A stretch of DNA of 64,000 nt from Cephalotus follicularis (GCA_001972305.1 BDDD01002300.1:1-64000); one strand, 5' to 3'; counted from the stretch's first letter, positions 33,689 through 46,028 are shown. Numbers and translations: made by a program. Notes: generated from the letters alone by a model not told the origin.

Positions 33689-34828
33689 ATTAACTTAAGT
33701 CAATTTTTAATCTCTCTCACACTCTCTCCCATTTGTCCTCTCCCAGTGCCTAGTGGGCGCAACGCGAGAGAAAGAAACGTCGTGGGTGCGGTAGTGTGTG
33801 GGGAGCGCGTTTCAGACGGTGGTGATGCCGGCCCTTAGCATCGGTGGCTATTTTGTGGCGTTCGTCCTTCTTTGGTATGCCTCCTCCTCCTCTCTCTCTC
33901 CCTCTTTCTCCCCTTTTCTGCTCCCTGGCGGCAGTTGCCCTCTCTGTGCGACGCTTGCTCCCGGTGTCTCTTCCGCCGCCGATGATCACTGTGGGTGGAG
34001 CCAATCAATGGCTCTATCCATTTTGATCTTTGTTTGGCATTTCCCGTGCGTTTTGGCTGGGGTTTCCATATGGTGAGTCAACTCTGGCGAGTTGACGTGT
34101 CGAACGCTGTGACTTGAAGTTTCGCGCCGAGTCAAGGCGAGTCTTGGTTGCCTATGTGTTGATCGGGGTATTTTGTGGTTGGTGTTGGCTTGGCAGGCTC
34201 TGGTTTGGTTGAGCAAGTCGACTCAACGAGTCTGTCTCGCCAATTCGCTGTGAACGGCTGTTCCATGGTGAGTCACTGTGAGTCCTCCCCTCCATGGAGA
34301 AGATCGGGTGTTTTGGAGACCGATCTTGGCGCGGCTGGTCCATGGGGCATCGGATTGGAACTCGCTGAGTCCAACTCAGTGAGTCACCGCCGCTGCCAGC
34401 CGCGTTAGGGCGTTCCGGGGTGCTTCTGGCCGTGTCTCCACCACCAGTGGATAGATCGGTGCATCTGGAGTCCGTTGGCATGGTGGCTGGTCACTGGAGT
34501 GCTCGCTGGATTCCAGGCAGTGGGTCCGGTGACGGGATGTGACTGTTGCAAGCGTGTAGCGCAAAGTGGTGGAGCCTCCAACGTCGGTATGGTTGCTTCC
34601 CTTTTATATTTATTGTTTCCGATGTGGTTTCGAATTATTTTTATGTGCATGCTTGATATATGTTTTAGTTAGATTGGTAATTAAACGGAGATCCTAGGCT
34701 TATTTATTTGGTACTAAGATGTTAGTGTGAACCTTGACTTGCTGTATTGGTGTTTTTGAAAAATTAAAATTATACACACTAGCGTCCTATGACCAAATCG
34801 ATCGGGAACCCTGGCCAGGTTTCCAACA
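33658..34828 (+). repeat. A: 3' LTR, second part
   Basis: Collinear with 15580-16737 of the 5' LTR and ends ...GGTTTCCAACA at 34828. The next five bases, AACCA (minus-strand TGGTT), match the five bases TGGTT at 57695-57699 after the other end of A. Confidence 0.93.
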
Positions 34829-36405
34829 AACCAATCCTTCTCCAATGATCATTGATGCTTAAGTAAGTTGTTAACATGCATTAGAAACAAAATATAACAA
34901 GAGAGTACGAGTAAAACTCACTCAAAGAAGACATTCCTTCCTTCAAGTCCCTTTTTTGATTCAAGATTAGCTTCCAAGTGTAGGATAGCCTCTAAGGTGT
35001 TACACACAAAGTGATCTCCTTCCTTCCTTCAAGTTCTAAGCCAAAGATAAGATGAGAACTCTTTCTTCTTTTCCTTTTTATTCAGGCCGAAACTCTCCTT
35101 GAGAAGAGACAAGTGTCTTCCTTTTAACTTATGCTAGTAAGTGTTACAAAAAGAAGATAAGGTTAAGGAAATATCTAACTTTCTTAACCTTTAAGAAATG
35201 GACCAAGTCAATTGACCTAGTCATAGCCGAATTTCCCTCTAAATAAATCATCTCATGGTTTATTTAGTGTGTAACCCTAATACACACCTTGTTATTGGAG
35301 ATCGACGCTTGTATTGTGTGTGACCCTATAGGTTCATTATTACGCTGGCCGTAGAATTAAATTGCGAATCCTACAATCAATCAATTAGACATTTTTCATC
35401 ACATGAAAATCATTCTAATTGGCATTCTCAATTTAAATTCCTCTATCAATCTGTCTCAGGCATTCTTCTGATCAGCATCGATATCTAGTAATGCATACTG
35501 ACCCCCAGGTAATATGAATTTACCTTGAACCATAAAATGCAGGTACATGCATGTTTATTCCTTCCATCGTACTTGCTCTAATCAAACCTAGGGCATGGAT
35601 TATGTCAAACCCTAATAGATTAATTAATAGGTACCATGATATAATGTCATTGGCCCCATCATATAAGAAGTTCCCCTCAAATATGAATCGGTGATATCTA
35701 AGCACTTCCTACATATCACTGCTCTTACCCTAGCCAGGGATTTCTGCCAATGACCAATCAATATGAGCATCTATCCCTTTTACTGGGAGCGAAGGATTCA
35801 ATCTTGCTCACTCACCTATCACTGCCATAAAGCTGCCATACCCAATTAATGCCTTTATACTCTCCGTGGTTAGGAGACATAAGTAAACATTATTAAATCA
35901 TAGCATTTTATGCATAGGATACAAGTAGTGGCTCATGTCTAAGGACCACTGTTGCACTGCTACTGTCAGGAATGTATGTTTGACGTACAATAAAAGTTCC
36001 ATATAGGTATTCCATCTTGCGAGTCAGCTTCAGTGAACTCAATCACCCACATGTGTTGCCCTTGTCTCCACAAGATGACTTATGAGATCAGTCACCATCT
36101 AAACGAGCTGACATACTATGTGCTAGTCTTATTGGATTAAGCATGCCCCGAGTACTTAATCCTATGACCACGAAGATTTAAGAATAAAGTTTACTGAGGT
36201 TCAAATTCTCACTTCTTGATCTCATCAAGAATTTCAGTTCCTCCAACTCTAATATTAGGACATTCATTTATAAATACATACATTAGTACGTTAAATGAAC
36301 TCATTGCCATTGATAATGAAATATACATTTTTATTGAATATCATTAAAGATAAGTTTAAATATTACAAGATATGGCAACTGCTTGCAGGACTTATCTCCA
36401 ATACA
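34829..36405 (-). repeat. F2: copia LTR of the F family, interrupted by A
   Basis: The minus strand starts TGTATTGGAGATAAGTCC at 36405 and matches F1 and F3 through the GACCCCCAGGTAATATGAA and TGTGTGACCCTATAGG blocks. A was inserted close to its end. After the inversion is undone the last ~80 bases are 57695-57779, ending ...AATCCAACA. No PBS or PPT is beside it, so it is probably a solo LTR. Its own target duplication could not be seen. Confidence 0.78.
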
Positions 36406-37525
36406 GGTATATACAGATATATGCATGGCATGTGAAACACATGAATGCCTATTGTGGACAACGTTAGTATATCAACCGTCCTTAAGCGGTGACATACTTA
36501 GCAAATCCTAATCATAGAAAAGACCATAGGTCTACAGACACTCCATAAGTCAAACCATAACCATCCATGGGTACAAAAAATCCATAAAGTCTTAGTACCA
36601 CTCTGGCCCTCTGGCTTGAGATAGTACTGCCACTGACTACCTACCTTTTTGGGGTCATAGCCGAGTGGGGTCGAGATAACACTGACCACATCAACTGTAT
36701 CATAATGCTAGTCCCTTATAGGTCCTAGCTCATAACCGATATTTATTCAGTAATTCCATCCACAATGCAGTGATCCACATAGGTCTACCCCTAAAGGGAT
36801 GTTTTCCCTCCATATGATGTGGTCTAACACCCATAACCTTCATGACGAAAATGAAGATTATGAATGTGTTATCTTATCAAGTCTCAAACAATAACTAACC
36901 ATTAATCCTAACCATATAAAGCCTGTAACCCATGACCGTAAATCCATTTAAATGATACAGACCTAATCATAAAGAATCACGTAGGATCCATCCGGCAAAA
37001 ACTATTTTTAAAACCATTTTTCATTACAATTTTCTTGGTCCCTATCGGAGTTAATAAAATAATAGAGATGATGACCAACTAGGATATTCGCATCCAAACA
37101 TCCCAATTGAACCGACCCAACCATTTATTGAAACCCTCTTTAAAATCCATTTGAAGATTGATTTGAAGATCAATTGGTATAAAGAAGGGTTCATATAGGT
37201 TGCATGGCTTTAGGGAGGCTTCCTATGGAACCCCATTTGAAGATAAAAGGGTTGGCAGTTGAAAAGAGGTTGAAATCATGTTGTTTTATGTAAAAACAGG
37301 GTACAAGACGCTGACTGTCTAGCCAAAGCGCCGATAGTTAATGCTACAAAGCGTCAACAGTCAAGGCGAAGCGTCGACGATTAGTGCGTTACAGCCAAAG
37401 CGTTGATCGCTTAATCAAAGAGTCGATAATTTTAAGGTTTAAGTAAAGCATCGCAAGTTTTCACAAAGCGTCGATGGTTTAAGATCATATCCAAAAGCGT
37501 CGACAGTTTGCACAAAAGCGTCAAC
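36406..37525. other. Unclassified segment with GCGTCGAC-type motif array
   Basis: 37310-37525 carries about ten AAAGCGTCGAC(A/G)-like motifs (AAAGCG(T/C)CGA variants), similar in style to D-family LTR arrays. 36490-36730 has a minus-strand open stretch (63 codons, containing YDPKKVGSQWQYYLKPEGQ) that looks protein-like but matches no family I recognise. In the un-inverted order this segment is joined through F2/A to 57780-58271. Confidence 0.4.
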
Positions 37526-38528
37526 TGTAATACCCCGTAGCATAATTTGGAGTATAATTATTAAGTTTGCATACTATTTATAAAATTCATACTTTTGGTG
37601 TCAGACCCAACCAGGCGTAGCACAGCAGACCAGACCAAGTGGAGCAGAGCAGACTAGGCTAGAGCGTAGCAGACCTGGTCTAGGAAGAGCAGACCTGGTC
37701 TAGGTTGGGCAGACCTGGTTAAGAAGACCTAGGAGTAGACCTGGTCTGGGAGGTGCAGACCTACTCAATGCCTCATTGAGCAGACTTCACATATGCGGAG
37801 CAGACTTGATGTATGTAGAGAGAGATCTAGGAGTCAACTAGGAAGCCTGTGGGATTGTAGGGATGCTTTGGAGTGGATTGACATAACCGACGGTAAAGTC
37901 ATGTACGATAAAGGATTTAAGCAGTCTTAAGGCCCAAGGCCCAAAAATTAGGCCCAATTACCTCCATAAGTCCCGAATTATCTGGAATTGTCTCTATATA
38001 TCTCAAAGTTTCTAGATTATTCCTCAGTAATGAATTTATAAGTTTTATAAAGAGAAAACGAACGGCATTCTCATTTTCTTACTTGGCCAAAGCATTTATC
38101 TCTTGCGAGCTCTCATTTTCTCCTCCATTTCTCCAAGAACTTCTTAAGGAATATAAGTGTGGAAGTGACTCATCTTTCACCCTTCTAACATAATATTATA
38201 AGTTCCCTAACTTTCTGGCAATAGAAGTTGAGATTTTATTAAGATCTTTATGCCATATAATTGATGGTGAAGTGATAAATTATATCCTCGTGAGGAATGG
38301 TAATTAGACTAAGAGTTGAGCATATTATCATAAATTGACTTCCATGATTATTCCTTGAAAAATATGGTTCCATGAAGAAGTGATAAAGTTGATAGTTCTA
38401 TGGTTTTAAGGAATGATAAATGGACGTTAGTAAACTTGTGAGATCATCACTTTTATGTTAAGAACATTTCGGTCTGTTGAGGGTTTAAGGAAAGTTGATA
38501 TTTATATTGAATTAAGGATTGAAGCCAT
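37526..38528 (+). repeat. G: outer part of the 5' LTR (now inverted)
   Basis: It starts TGTAATACCCCGTAGC at 37526 and runs into T at 38529, with ATG duplication (CAT at 38526-38528). A degenerate GAGCAGACCTGGTCTAGG-type repeat lies at 37615-37800. A TATA-like CTCTATATATCTC lies near 37990. Orientation and composition fit the missing start of the G LTR; assignment rests on the T insertion and the inversion. Confidence 0.7.
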
Positions 38529-38939
38529 CACTACTAAAAAACTGGGCAACGACGAGGGCAAATGGCAAGGGCATGGCGCGGACACATTGATACCCTCGCC
38601 GTTGAGTCGTTTTTTATTTTTATTTTTATTTTTATAAAGGCATGGCGAGGGCACTGTTGCCCTCGCTATACCCTCGCCATTTTTAAAATTACATGGCGAG
38701 GGCAATAATTGCCCTCGCCATGCCCTCGCCGTATTCTACCATAACACTACTCGGCCCTTTCTTTTTTTTTCCCCTATCTTTTTTTTTCCTCTCCCTTTTT
38801 ACCCTAATACTCACTGCCACTCGCCTTGCCGCCACTTTCTCCCCCTCTCTCACAGCCGCCGGTCTCCTTCTTTCCACTGCCGGTCTCCTTCTCAGGTATT
38901 AATTTCTTTCTCCCTCTCTCTCACTATCGGTTTGTAATT

Positions 38940-39385
38940 TTTTTGTATATATATAATTTATATATATAGTATATAGTATGTATAATTTAGTTATATATAT
39001 AATAGTTTATATATATATATATATATATTAGTTAGTATGTTTAATTTATTAGTAGTTTATATATATGTATGTGTAATTTATTAGTATATAATTTAGTTAG
39101 TATGTTAGTATATACGTATGTATATATATAATAGTTAGTAGTATATATGTATGTATAATTTAGTAGTATATATGTATAGTTAGTAGTATATGTGTATGTA
39201 TAATTTAGTTAGTATATAAGTATGTATAATTTCGTTAGTATGTATATATACAGTATATATGTATGTATAATTTAGTTATATATATAACAATATAGCGTAT
39301 ATATGTATGTATAATTTAGTTAGTATGTATATATATAATAGTTAGTAATATATATGTATATATGTATAATTTAGTTAGTATGTTA
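38940..39385. repeat. T: A/T-rich minisatellite in the transposase leader
   Basis: A degenerate tandem array of units close to GTATATATGTATGTATAATT followed by TAGTTAGTAT, about 30-60 bp apart with (TA)n runs. It lies between the pyrimidine-rich promoter-like stretch (38755-38930) and the first transposase exon. Confidence 0.85.
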
Positions 39386-39854
39386 GTATTATGTTTAGAT
39401 TTATTGTAGAGTTCAATTACCTATTATGATTAAAGTCGAGAGAAACCTTAGATTCACATTCATGATTCGTTTAATAGGAGTGAATCATGAATTGTCCAGT
39501 GCGGACAGTTTCACATACGTACGTCCGCCGTAGGATATGTCGTTATTTTGTGTACATAGTTTTCTTCAAGAAAGTTTCGGTTACACTCCTTAAACATGTT
39601 CCTATGATGGATAATTAAACAGATTAATTCAGTTTCATACGTGAATTTGAGGAACCGTGGGGAAATGCTACCAAAATTTTCTCAGAGTCAACTATGCACG
39701 TGGGATAACGATATCAGTGGAGGTACATAGTCGGGAATGGGATAGGGCCATACCTTTTAGAGTTAGGTGGTGAGATCCAGTTCAGATAATGCATTTTGAG
39801 AAAAGAATACTTGAATCTAACAATCTTCTACCCTACTTGTAGAAAAAAATTTCT

Positions 39855-42420
39855 ATGGACAGGAGTTGGATGAGTAGGCAGGTTGTCCAGGGGTTACTAA
39901 CGGAGGAATCTAATAGGGGTGTGCTTGCGTTCTTAGATTTTGCATTTTCAAACGAAGATTTTGTCTGGAACAGTACGATAAAATGTCCTTGTAGCCGTTG
40001 CAAGTTAAGGGCGTTTGGAACTCGATCTGTAGTGCGGTTACATTTGTTGAAGAACGGTTTCACCACCCCCATTACACGTTGTGGGATCAACATGAGGAAA
40101 GGAGGGAATGTTGTCGGGATGCAGTAGAGTAGCCAGACCCCTCGGATCCGAGCAATCCTTTTGTTGATCTCGTAATGGATGCTGGGGAGTTCGAGTTTGA
40201 TACTCGTGAACATGACGAGACGGTCGATGAACTTTCGAATCCCAATGCAAAGAAGTTCTATGACCTGCTTAAGGATGCGAATGAACCGTTGTGGAATGGG
40301 TATAAAAACACACCAAGCTGTCTATGATGATGCGACTCATGAATGTCAAGTCCAAGTATGGGATTCCTAACAAAGGGGCCAAGGAAATTCTTCAGATCGT
40401 TAAGAGCGGAATGCTTGAGGATGAGAAGTTTCCAGAGTCTTATAACAAGCTGAAACAAATTATGAAGACATTGGGATTAGGATACAAAAAGATAGATGCA
40501 TGTGTCAATGATTGCATGTTGTATTACGGGGATCAACACAAGTGTGCTACAGAGTGTCCAACATATAATCATCCTAGATTCAAACCTAGCGGAGGCGGAA
40601 AGAGAAAGAAACATGTACCTTAAAAGGTTTTGCCTCACTTTCCAGTGGCACCAAGACTTTAGAGGTTGTTTCAATCAGACAAAACATCTGCTGATATGAG
40701 GTGCATAGTAAGAAGATGAAGGATAACGATGGTGACGAAGAGGGAATGGTACACCCGGTTGACGGTGAAGATTGGAAGCACTTTGATATTACTTTTCAAT
40801 CTTTTGCTGCAGAGGTTGGCAATGTTAGAATAGGAATAGCAACGAACGAGTTTTGTCCTTTTGGGGTTAGTAGTAGTGTTTACTCTTGCTGACCTGTTTT
40901 TGTTTTCTAATACAATCTTCCACATTGGTTGTGAATGAAGAAGCCATTCATGTTCTTATCCTTGATTATACCTGGACCAAAAAGCCCAGGGAAAGATATT
41001 GATTTGTTTCTACGTCCACTCGTTGATGAGTTGAAGTTGTTGTGGGAAGCTGGAGTTGAAACCTATGATGCATCACGTAAGAAGAACTTTCAGATGAGGG
41101 CAGCTTTAATATGGATGATTAGTGACTTTCCTTCCTATGGAATGCTATCAGGGTGGAGTAGTCATGGTCATTTTGCATGCCCCTACTGCATGGGTCAGAC
41201 CAAGGGTTTCAGATTGAATCATAGTCGAAAATGTTCGTGGTTTGACTGTCATCGTCAATTGTTGCCCATAGACCACCATTTAGAAGAGACAATAAAAAAT
41301 TCTTGAAGGGTCGACGGGTGACCGAGGTGGGTGTGGAGAGGTTATTAGGGGAAGAGGTAGAGGATCAACTCCCTGAGTTGAATGAAGTTGTGTTTGGAAA
41401 AGGTGTACCAACTAGTAAGATTCCTGGGTTTGGGAGAGTACAGAATTTGACTAAGCGAAGTATCTTTTTTGAACTTCCTTATTGGAGTAAAGTACTAGTG
41501 AGACACATGTTGGACGTCATGCACATCGAGAAGAATGTGTTTGAAAATATAATCAACACGGTCATGAATGTGAAGGGAAAATCCAAGGACCACGTACACG
41601 CTCTACTTGATCTGAAAGAGTTGAAAATAAGACCTGAACTACATGCAGAAGTAGTGGATGGGCGGTTTATATTGCCACCAGCAAAATATTCACTGAACAG
41701 TGAACAGGTCAAACAAGTTTGTGAATGGATGACAAAGATCAGGTTTTTGGATGGATATGCCTCAAACATATCTCAGTGTGTGAATGTTTCAGAGTGTAAG
41801 GTTAAGGGATTGAAGAGCCATGATTTCCATGTCTTCATGCAGAGGCTTCTTCCGATTGCATTTTCTGAGTTCCTGCCGAGAAATATCATGGAGGTGTTGG
41901 CCGAGGTCAGTGATTTTTTTCCGAATATATGCTCAACATCGAACAGTGCTCCAAGATGGACTTACTCCAGAGTAACATTGTGCTAACAATTTACAAAATG
42001 GAGAAGATATTTCCTCCATCATTTTTTGATTCGATGGAACATCTTCTCGTCCACCTAGCTTACGAAGCAAAAGTATGTGGGCCAGTTCAGAATACATGGA
42101 TGTATCCCATTGAGAGGTACAGTTACTCATTGTTTCTCTTTCTGAAATTGTTCATCTCTTTGTCATGCATTCTAATTACATATTTAATTACAGAGAGCTG
42201 TTTGATCTAAAAAATATGATCAAGAACAAAGCTCGTGAGGAATGGTCGATTGCCGAGGAATAAATCATTCGCGAGTTGACAACGTTTTGTTCGTATTATT
42301 TCGAACCTGATGTCCCAGGGAGGCTGAATAGACCTAAGAGAAACTAGGATGGGGGCACCGTTGTAAGTAACATCATTCGCGAGTTGACAACGTTTTGTTC
42401 GTATTATTTTGAACCTGATG
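39855..42420 (+). pseudogene. T: TNP2-type CACTA transposase, N-terminal to DUF4218 part
   Basis: Order: Transpos_assoc domain (39855-40100, MDRSWMSRQV... CPCSRCKLRAFGTR); linker; TNP2 core (40324-41286) with MNVKSKYGIPNKGAKEIL, ACVNDCMLYYGDQHK, MVHPVDGEDWKHFD, FVLLGL/CPFG with the expected acidic residue changed (TNEFCPFG), FLSLIIPGPKSPGKDIDLFLRPL, GWSSHGHFACPYCM; then LDVMHIEKNVFENI (41505-41550), and DUF4218 (41790-42116; SHDFHVFMQRLLPIAF, SMEHLLVHLAYEAKVCGPVQ). A GT..AG intron fits 42117-42193. Frameshifts near 40130, 40620-40930 and 41290 and stops at 42262 and 42345 make it a pseudogene. The enzyme would cut the element ends. Confidence 0.92.
42264..42420 (+). repeat. T: 108-bp tandem duplication inside the transposase gene
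   Basis: The unit begins ATCATTCGCGAGTTGACAAC at 42264 and again at 42372. The second unit is cut by C1 at 42420 and resumes at 13527 on the minus strand with TGATGTCCCAACGAGG. The two units differ at several bases (for example CCTAAG versus CCTGAG). Confidence 0.92.
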
Positions 42421-44257
42421 TGTGACACCCCGCCTTCCGTTAGAGACAACATATGTGGTGATATCAGTTATAAATAATAATCCATCATTCAACATTTAAA
42501 CAATTTCATTAAACCATAAGCGGAAGCATTACAATTGCCGGATTATAAAGTTATCCGCACGCAGCCCATACTACGTGCTAATACAATACTAACAAAATCC
42601 TTTGACATATAGGAAAAGTAAAACAACAACAATGGAGTGTGAACGTTCATTTTAATACAAAACATAAAGAATAACAACCTTAACAAAATAGAAGCTCTCC
42701 AAAAGCTTCAGCAGCACTTCCCCGAACGCCTTCACTTAATCTGAAATTGTAGGGGGTTAGCCGTTGTCCTCACTTGGCTAACTAGGAATAAAGCATGATA
42801 AAGAATATATAAATGTAACATGCATGTCAGTTATCTGAAATAACATATATATAAGTATTCAAATATATATATATGCAATCATGCCAAGTGGCCATAGACA
42901 ATACAACTCAGGAATACCGCACAAGGGTAAAATCAATCAATACAGTGGTTTGGGCGTCACATGTCGCTAACTCCTAGCACCAACTGTGCACCACCTAACT
43001 ATCACCCTACACTCTGAAGATGATAGATCAGGTCAATTTTGCCGGCATTTAGCGAGCGAGTAACAATCAGGATCTGTATTGCAGATAAATGTGGTGGATG
43101 CTTTAGCCAACTCCTGGCACATAGGACCACCCCGTAGCCAGTGATGTCTCCTATCACTCGACTAACGGCAATAACATAGACAAACAATTCAATCAATTCA
43201 GTAGAAATTTTACATATCTATAATATGCAATATCAAGTTGTTTCATTTTGAAACATATAACAGTTCGATAATCGTACCTCTCGTTGGAGGAAACGATATT
43301 CAGTACAGTAGTTGTGCCTCTCAAATGAGGAAAATTCGATAATCATTAGACAATAAGTTTTTGTTTTGAAAACGATAAGGAAATCCATATGTGTGCTTAT
43401 AGCACAAGTTGGTTCAATCATTAATATTAAGTGTAACCATAGTATTTATGAACACTTAACAACTATACATTATGTATAACAGCATCACTAAACAGCAGCG
43501 GAACAATCAATTCAAGGGTTCAACAAGATGTTAGCATACCTTAGTCATTTTTGCACAACTTCTCACGATGAGTGCATAAGTTGTTTACTTTCTGTAATAT
43601 AACTACCTAAGGCCAGGATTGTCTGTTACAATCATCCCATGTGGAGGCCAGGGTAATTACACACAATTATAAGCCTAACAGCAGCTAATTTTTGTATTTT
43701 GTCACCTAACAGTCGGCTGTTCATAAGAATAGCCGGCTGTTTTAATTAGGTATTCGACTGTTTGTCCTTAACAGTCGACTGGTTACATTGAGTAGTCGAC
43801 TGTTGGGATTAACAGTCGACTATTCTTGTCCAGAATCGCCAGACAGCAGTTTAAAATAACAGAGCATGCATGCTCACAATCCAATTTCAATCAATCCATA
43901 ACATGCAATCATACAGAAAATATTCAGGCACGATATACATATCATATCTTCTAAAACATGTCAATACCCCTACCTCAAATGCTATCCCGGAATCAAATTG
44001 AGTCGATTCCTCTCTTTGAGTTCCAAGTTCTTCACCCAACTCAATCTTCCAAAATCCAGCAATTAATCTATATGGTTGCATGTTTACAGGTTTAGATACT
44101 AAACCGGTAAGTTTAACTAGTTATCTAATCATGATAACAAGAAAATCAGAACCAGAAGCTTACAATCAATTTTCTAAGTTCCATTCCATTTCCTAACTAA
44201 ATCTAAATTTCAATCTCCAATTTCGTGGTTTATTTGGTGCTCATGTTTAATCAGTAG
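42421..44257 (-). repeat. C1: remaining part of the C-family solo LTR, inverted
   Basis: Minus strand ends ...GGCGGGGTGTCACA at 42421. The part at 43870-44030 in reverse is collinear with 63840-63990 of C2 (shared GAGGTAGGGGTA(A/T)TGACATG), proving the family. CAGTCGACTG/CAGCCGGCTG motifs lie at 43706-43835. The GAGGACAACGGCTAACCCCC block is at 42750-42770 in reverse. ORFs here are not genes. Confidence 0.88.
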
Positions 44258-46028
44258 TAGATATGTTTCGAGTATTTGCATGTTAGTTCCTTGCCTCGAT
44301 TACTTGTCATTATGCATGATTATGGGTTGTTAAGGCCACTGTTTGTTAAGTCGTGAGGTAGAAGATGACTACTGTTGGAAAAGACATCGACGCCTTTTAA
44401 ATGAACATCGACATCTTTTTAGTTTTGCCTTGTTACTGATTGAAAGGTATCGACGTATATGGATAGACATCGACGCCCTAGACCACCTACCTGGACTTGA
44501 CGTGAAAGACGTCGACACCTAAGGTTCCTACCTTAACGCGTCGACGCCATCTAAAATACGCTGTAGTTTTAGGGTTCCAGACCCTGAGTGTCGACGCGTA
44601 TGAAATGGACATCGACGCCTTCTGTTGAGGAACGCGCTGACACTGAAACTTGTACATCGACGCCTGTTGGAAAAGACATCGACACCTTTTTGAAAGACAT
44701 CGACGTCTTTGTTACTGTTTGGGGTTTTCTTCATCTAATGATACGAAATGATCCTGATTCCTGTTAGAGTGCATTTGAGCATATGTATGCATTGCATATG
44801 CACTGTTTACTGCCTGATTGTATACTGTTTGTCAATTGTTTATGATTTCTAAAGTATTGATATTTAGGGATGTATATATGAACTCGAAACATGATATTTT
44901 GAGTATGAAAATATGTATTGGCTAAATAACGTGTTTTCACCCGAACTGATAAACAATTCACACTACTGAAACTGTTTATTGATATTTCTACTGAAAATGG
45001 CTATTTTCAAATGATGTCAATTTTGGAAACATTTTGGGAAACAACTGCCTGTTGTCGATCTAAACGATCATTATTGTTTACTGTACTGTTACTGTTAAAT
45101 TCACTGTTTGCTCTGTGAATTGCTATGTGTTTGTGTTTGCGCCACTAGTTGCATGGCGGAGGCTGCCAGCGCCGACTAGTGGTAGGGTTGTACCTAGGGG
45201 CCAGGAGCATGGCTAGGTGACTCATTGTACTGTTGCCTCGCTCGGTCGCCTGATGTAGGGGCCGGAGTGGGAGTGTATCGTGGGGCCAGGAGTTGGCGAC
45301 GCTATATACTGCCTGTTGTGGTCCTATGTGGACATACTGACTGTTGTTGTGGTCCTATGCGGACATACTGTACTGCCTGTTGGTCCTTCCCGGACATTAC
45401 TGTGTGTGTTGATGTAGCCCTGGCCAGGTTACTACTGTACTGTTACTGCATACGTATATTCCTTATATATGTAACACTGATATTTACTGTACTGTCAAAA
45501 TATATATATTTCTCATATATATATATGAACTGGTTTTCTACACTGCATCATTTATGCATTCATATCATGACATGCATTATGTTAATCCTGAACTACTGCT
45601 ATGACTTGGCCGAGTGAGGACAAAGGCTAACCCCCTACTTTGTAGATTGATGCAGTGGACCGGTCAGACTGACATGGGCGAAGACCAAGTTGTTGTATTC
45701 TTGATTTTACTTCTCCTACTGTGTATTAAACCTGCGTTGGTTATGGTTTTGGGATGTACTGTTATTATGGTTCTGTTTCTGAAGGAATTTAAACTTGTAC
45801 TGTACTTCACGCTCCGTTTTATGGGCGATTAACTTTGATGACTTGTATTTGGGTAGCGTGCGGTATGGGACGCACGTTACTAGTTACAGCTTATGAACCT
45901 GTTATGCTTCCGCAATTGACAGTTTGTTTAAAAGTTTTTATTTTTTTTATGGATTTTGCATGAGCTGTTTTTCATGTTAATTGCCTTTACCGCTTTTTAT
46001 GTTGCGTTTTCCTGAACGGGGTGTGACA
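44258..46028 (+). repeat. D1: remaining part of the D-family solo LTR
   Basis: Collinear with D2 49930-51640, starting at the TAGATATG block and ending GAACGGGGTGTGACA. GACATCGACGCC and GCGTCGACGCC motifs lie at 44389-44706. The GAGGACAAAGGCTAACCCCC block is at 45616. The flank CGAAA (46029) equals the reverse of 15275-15279. Confidence 0.9.

Larger units (their letters stand above)
38529..42420 (+). mobile_element. T: CACTA transposon, 5' half with TNP2 transposase
   Basis: The terminus is CACTACTAAAAAACTGGGC at 38529. GGCGAGGGCA subterminal repeats lie at 38550-38730. An A/T minisatellite leader follows, and transposase exons from 39855. The half ends at TGATG (42416-42420) where C1 begins. 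Confidence 0.92.

Noticed and set aside
14244..44257. Homologous exchange between C1 and D1 as the inversion mechanism
   Set aside because: In the rebuilt order C1 and D1 are in direct orientation, which would give deletion; no extended inverted homology is visible at the joints.
42421..46028. A TIR-type DNA transposon with near-palindromic ends TGTGACACCCC / GGGGTGTGACA
   Set aside because: The ends only look inverted because two related LTR ends now face each other. The inside is LTR sequence of families C and D.
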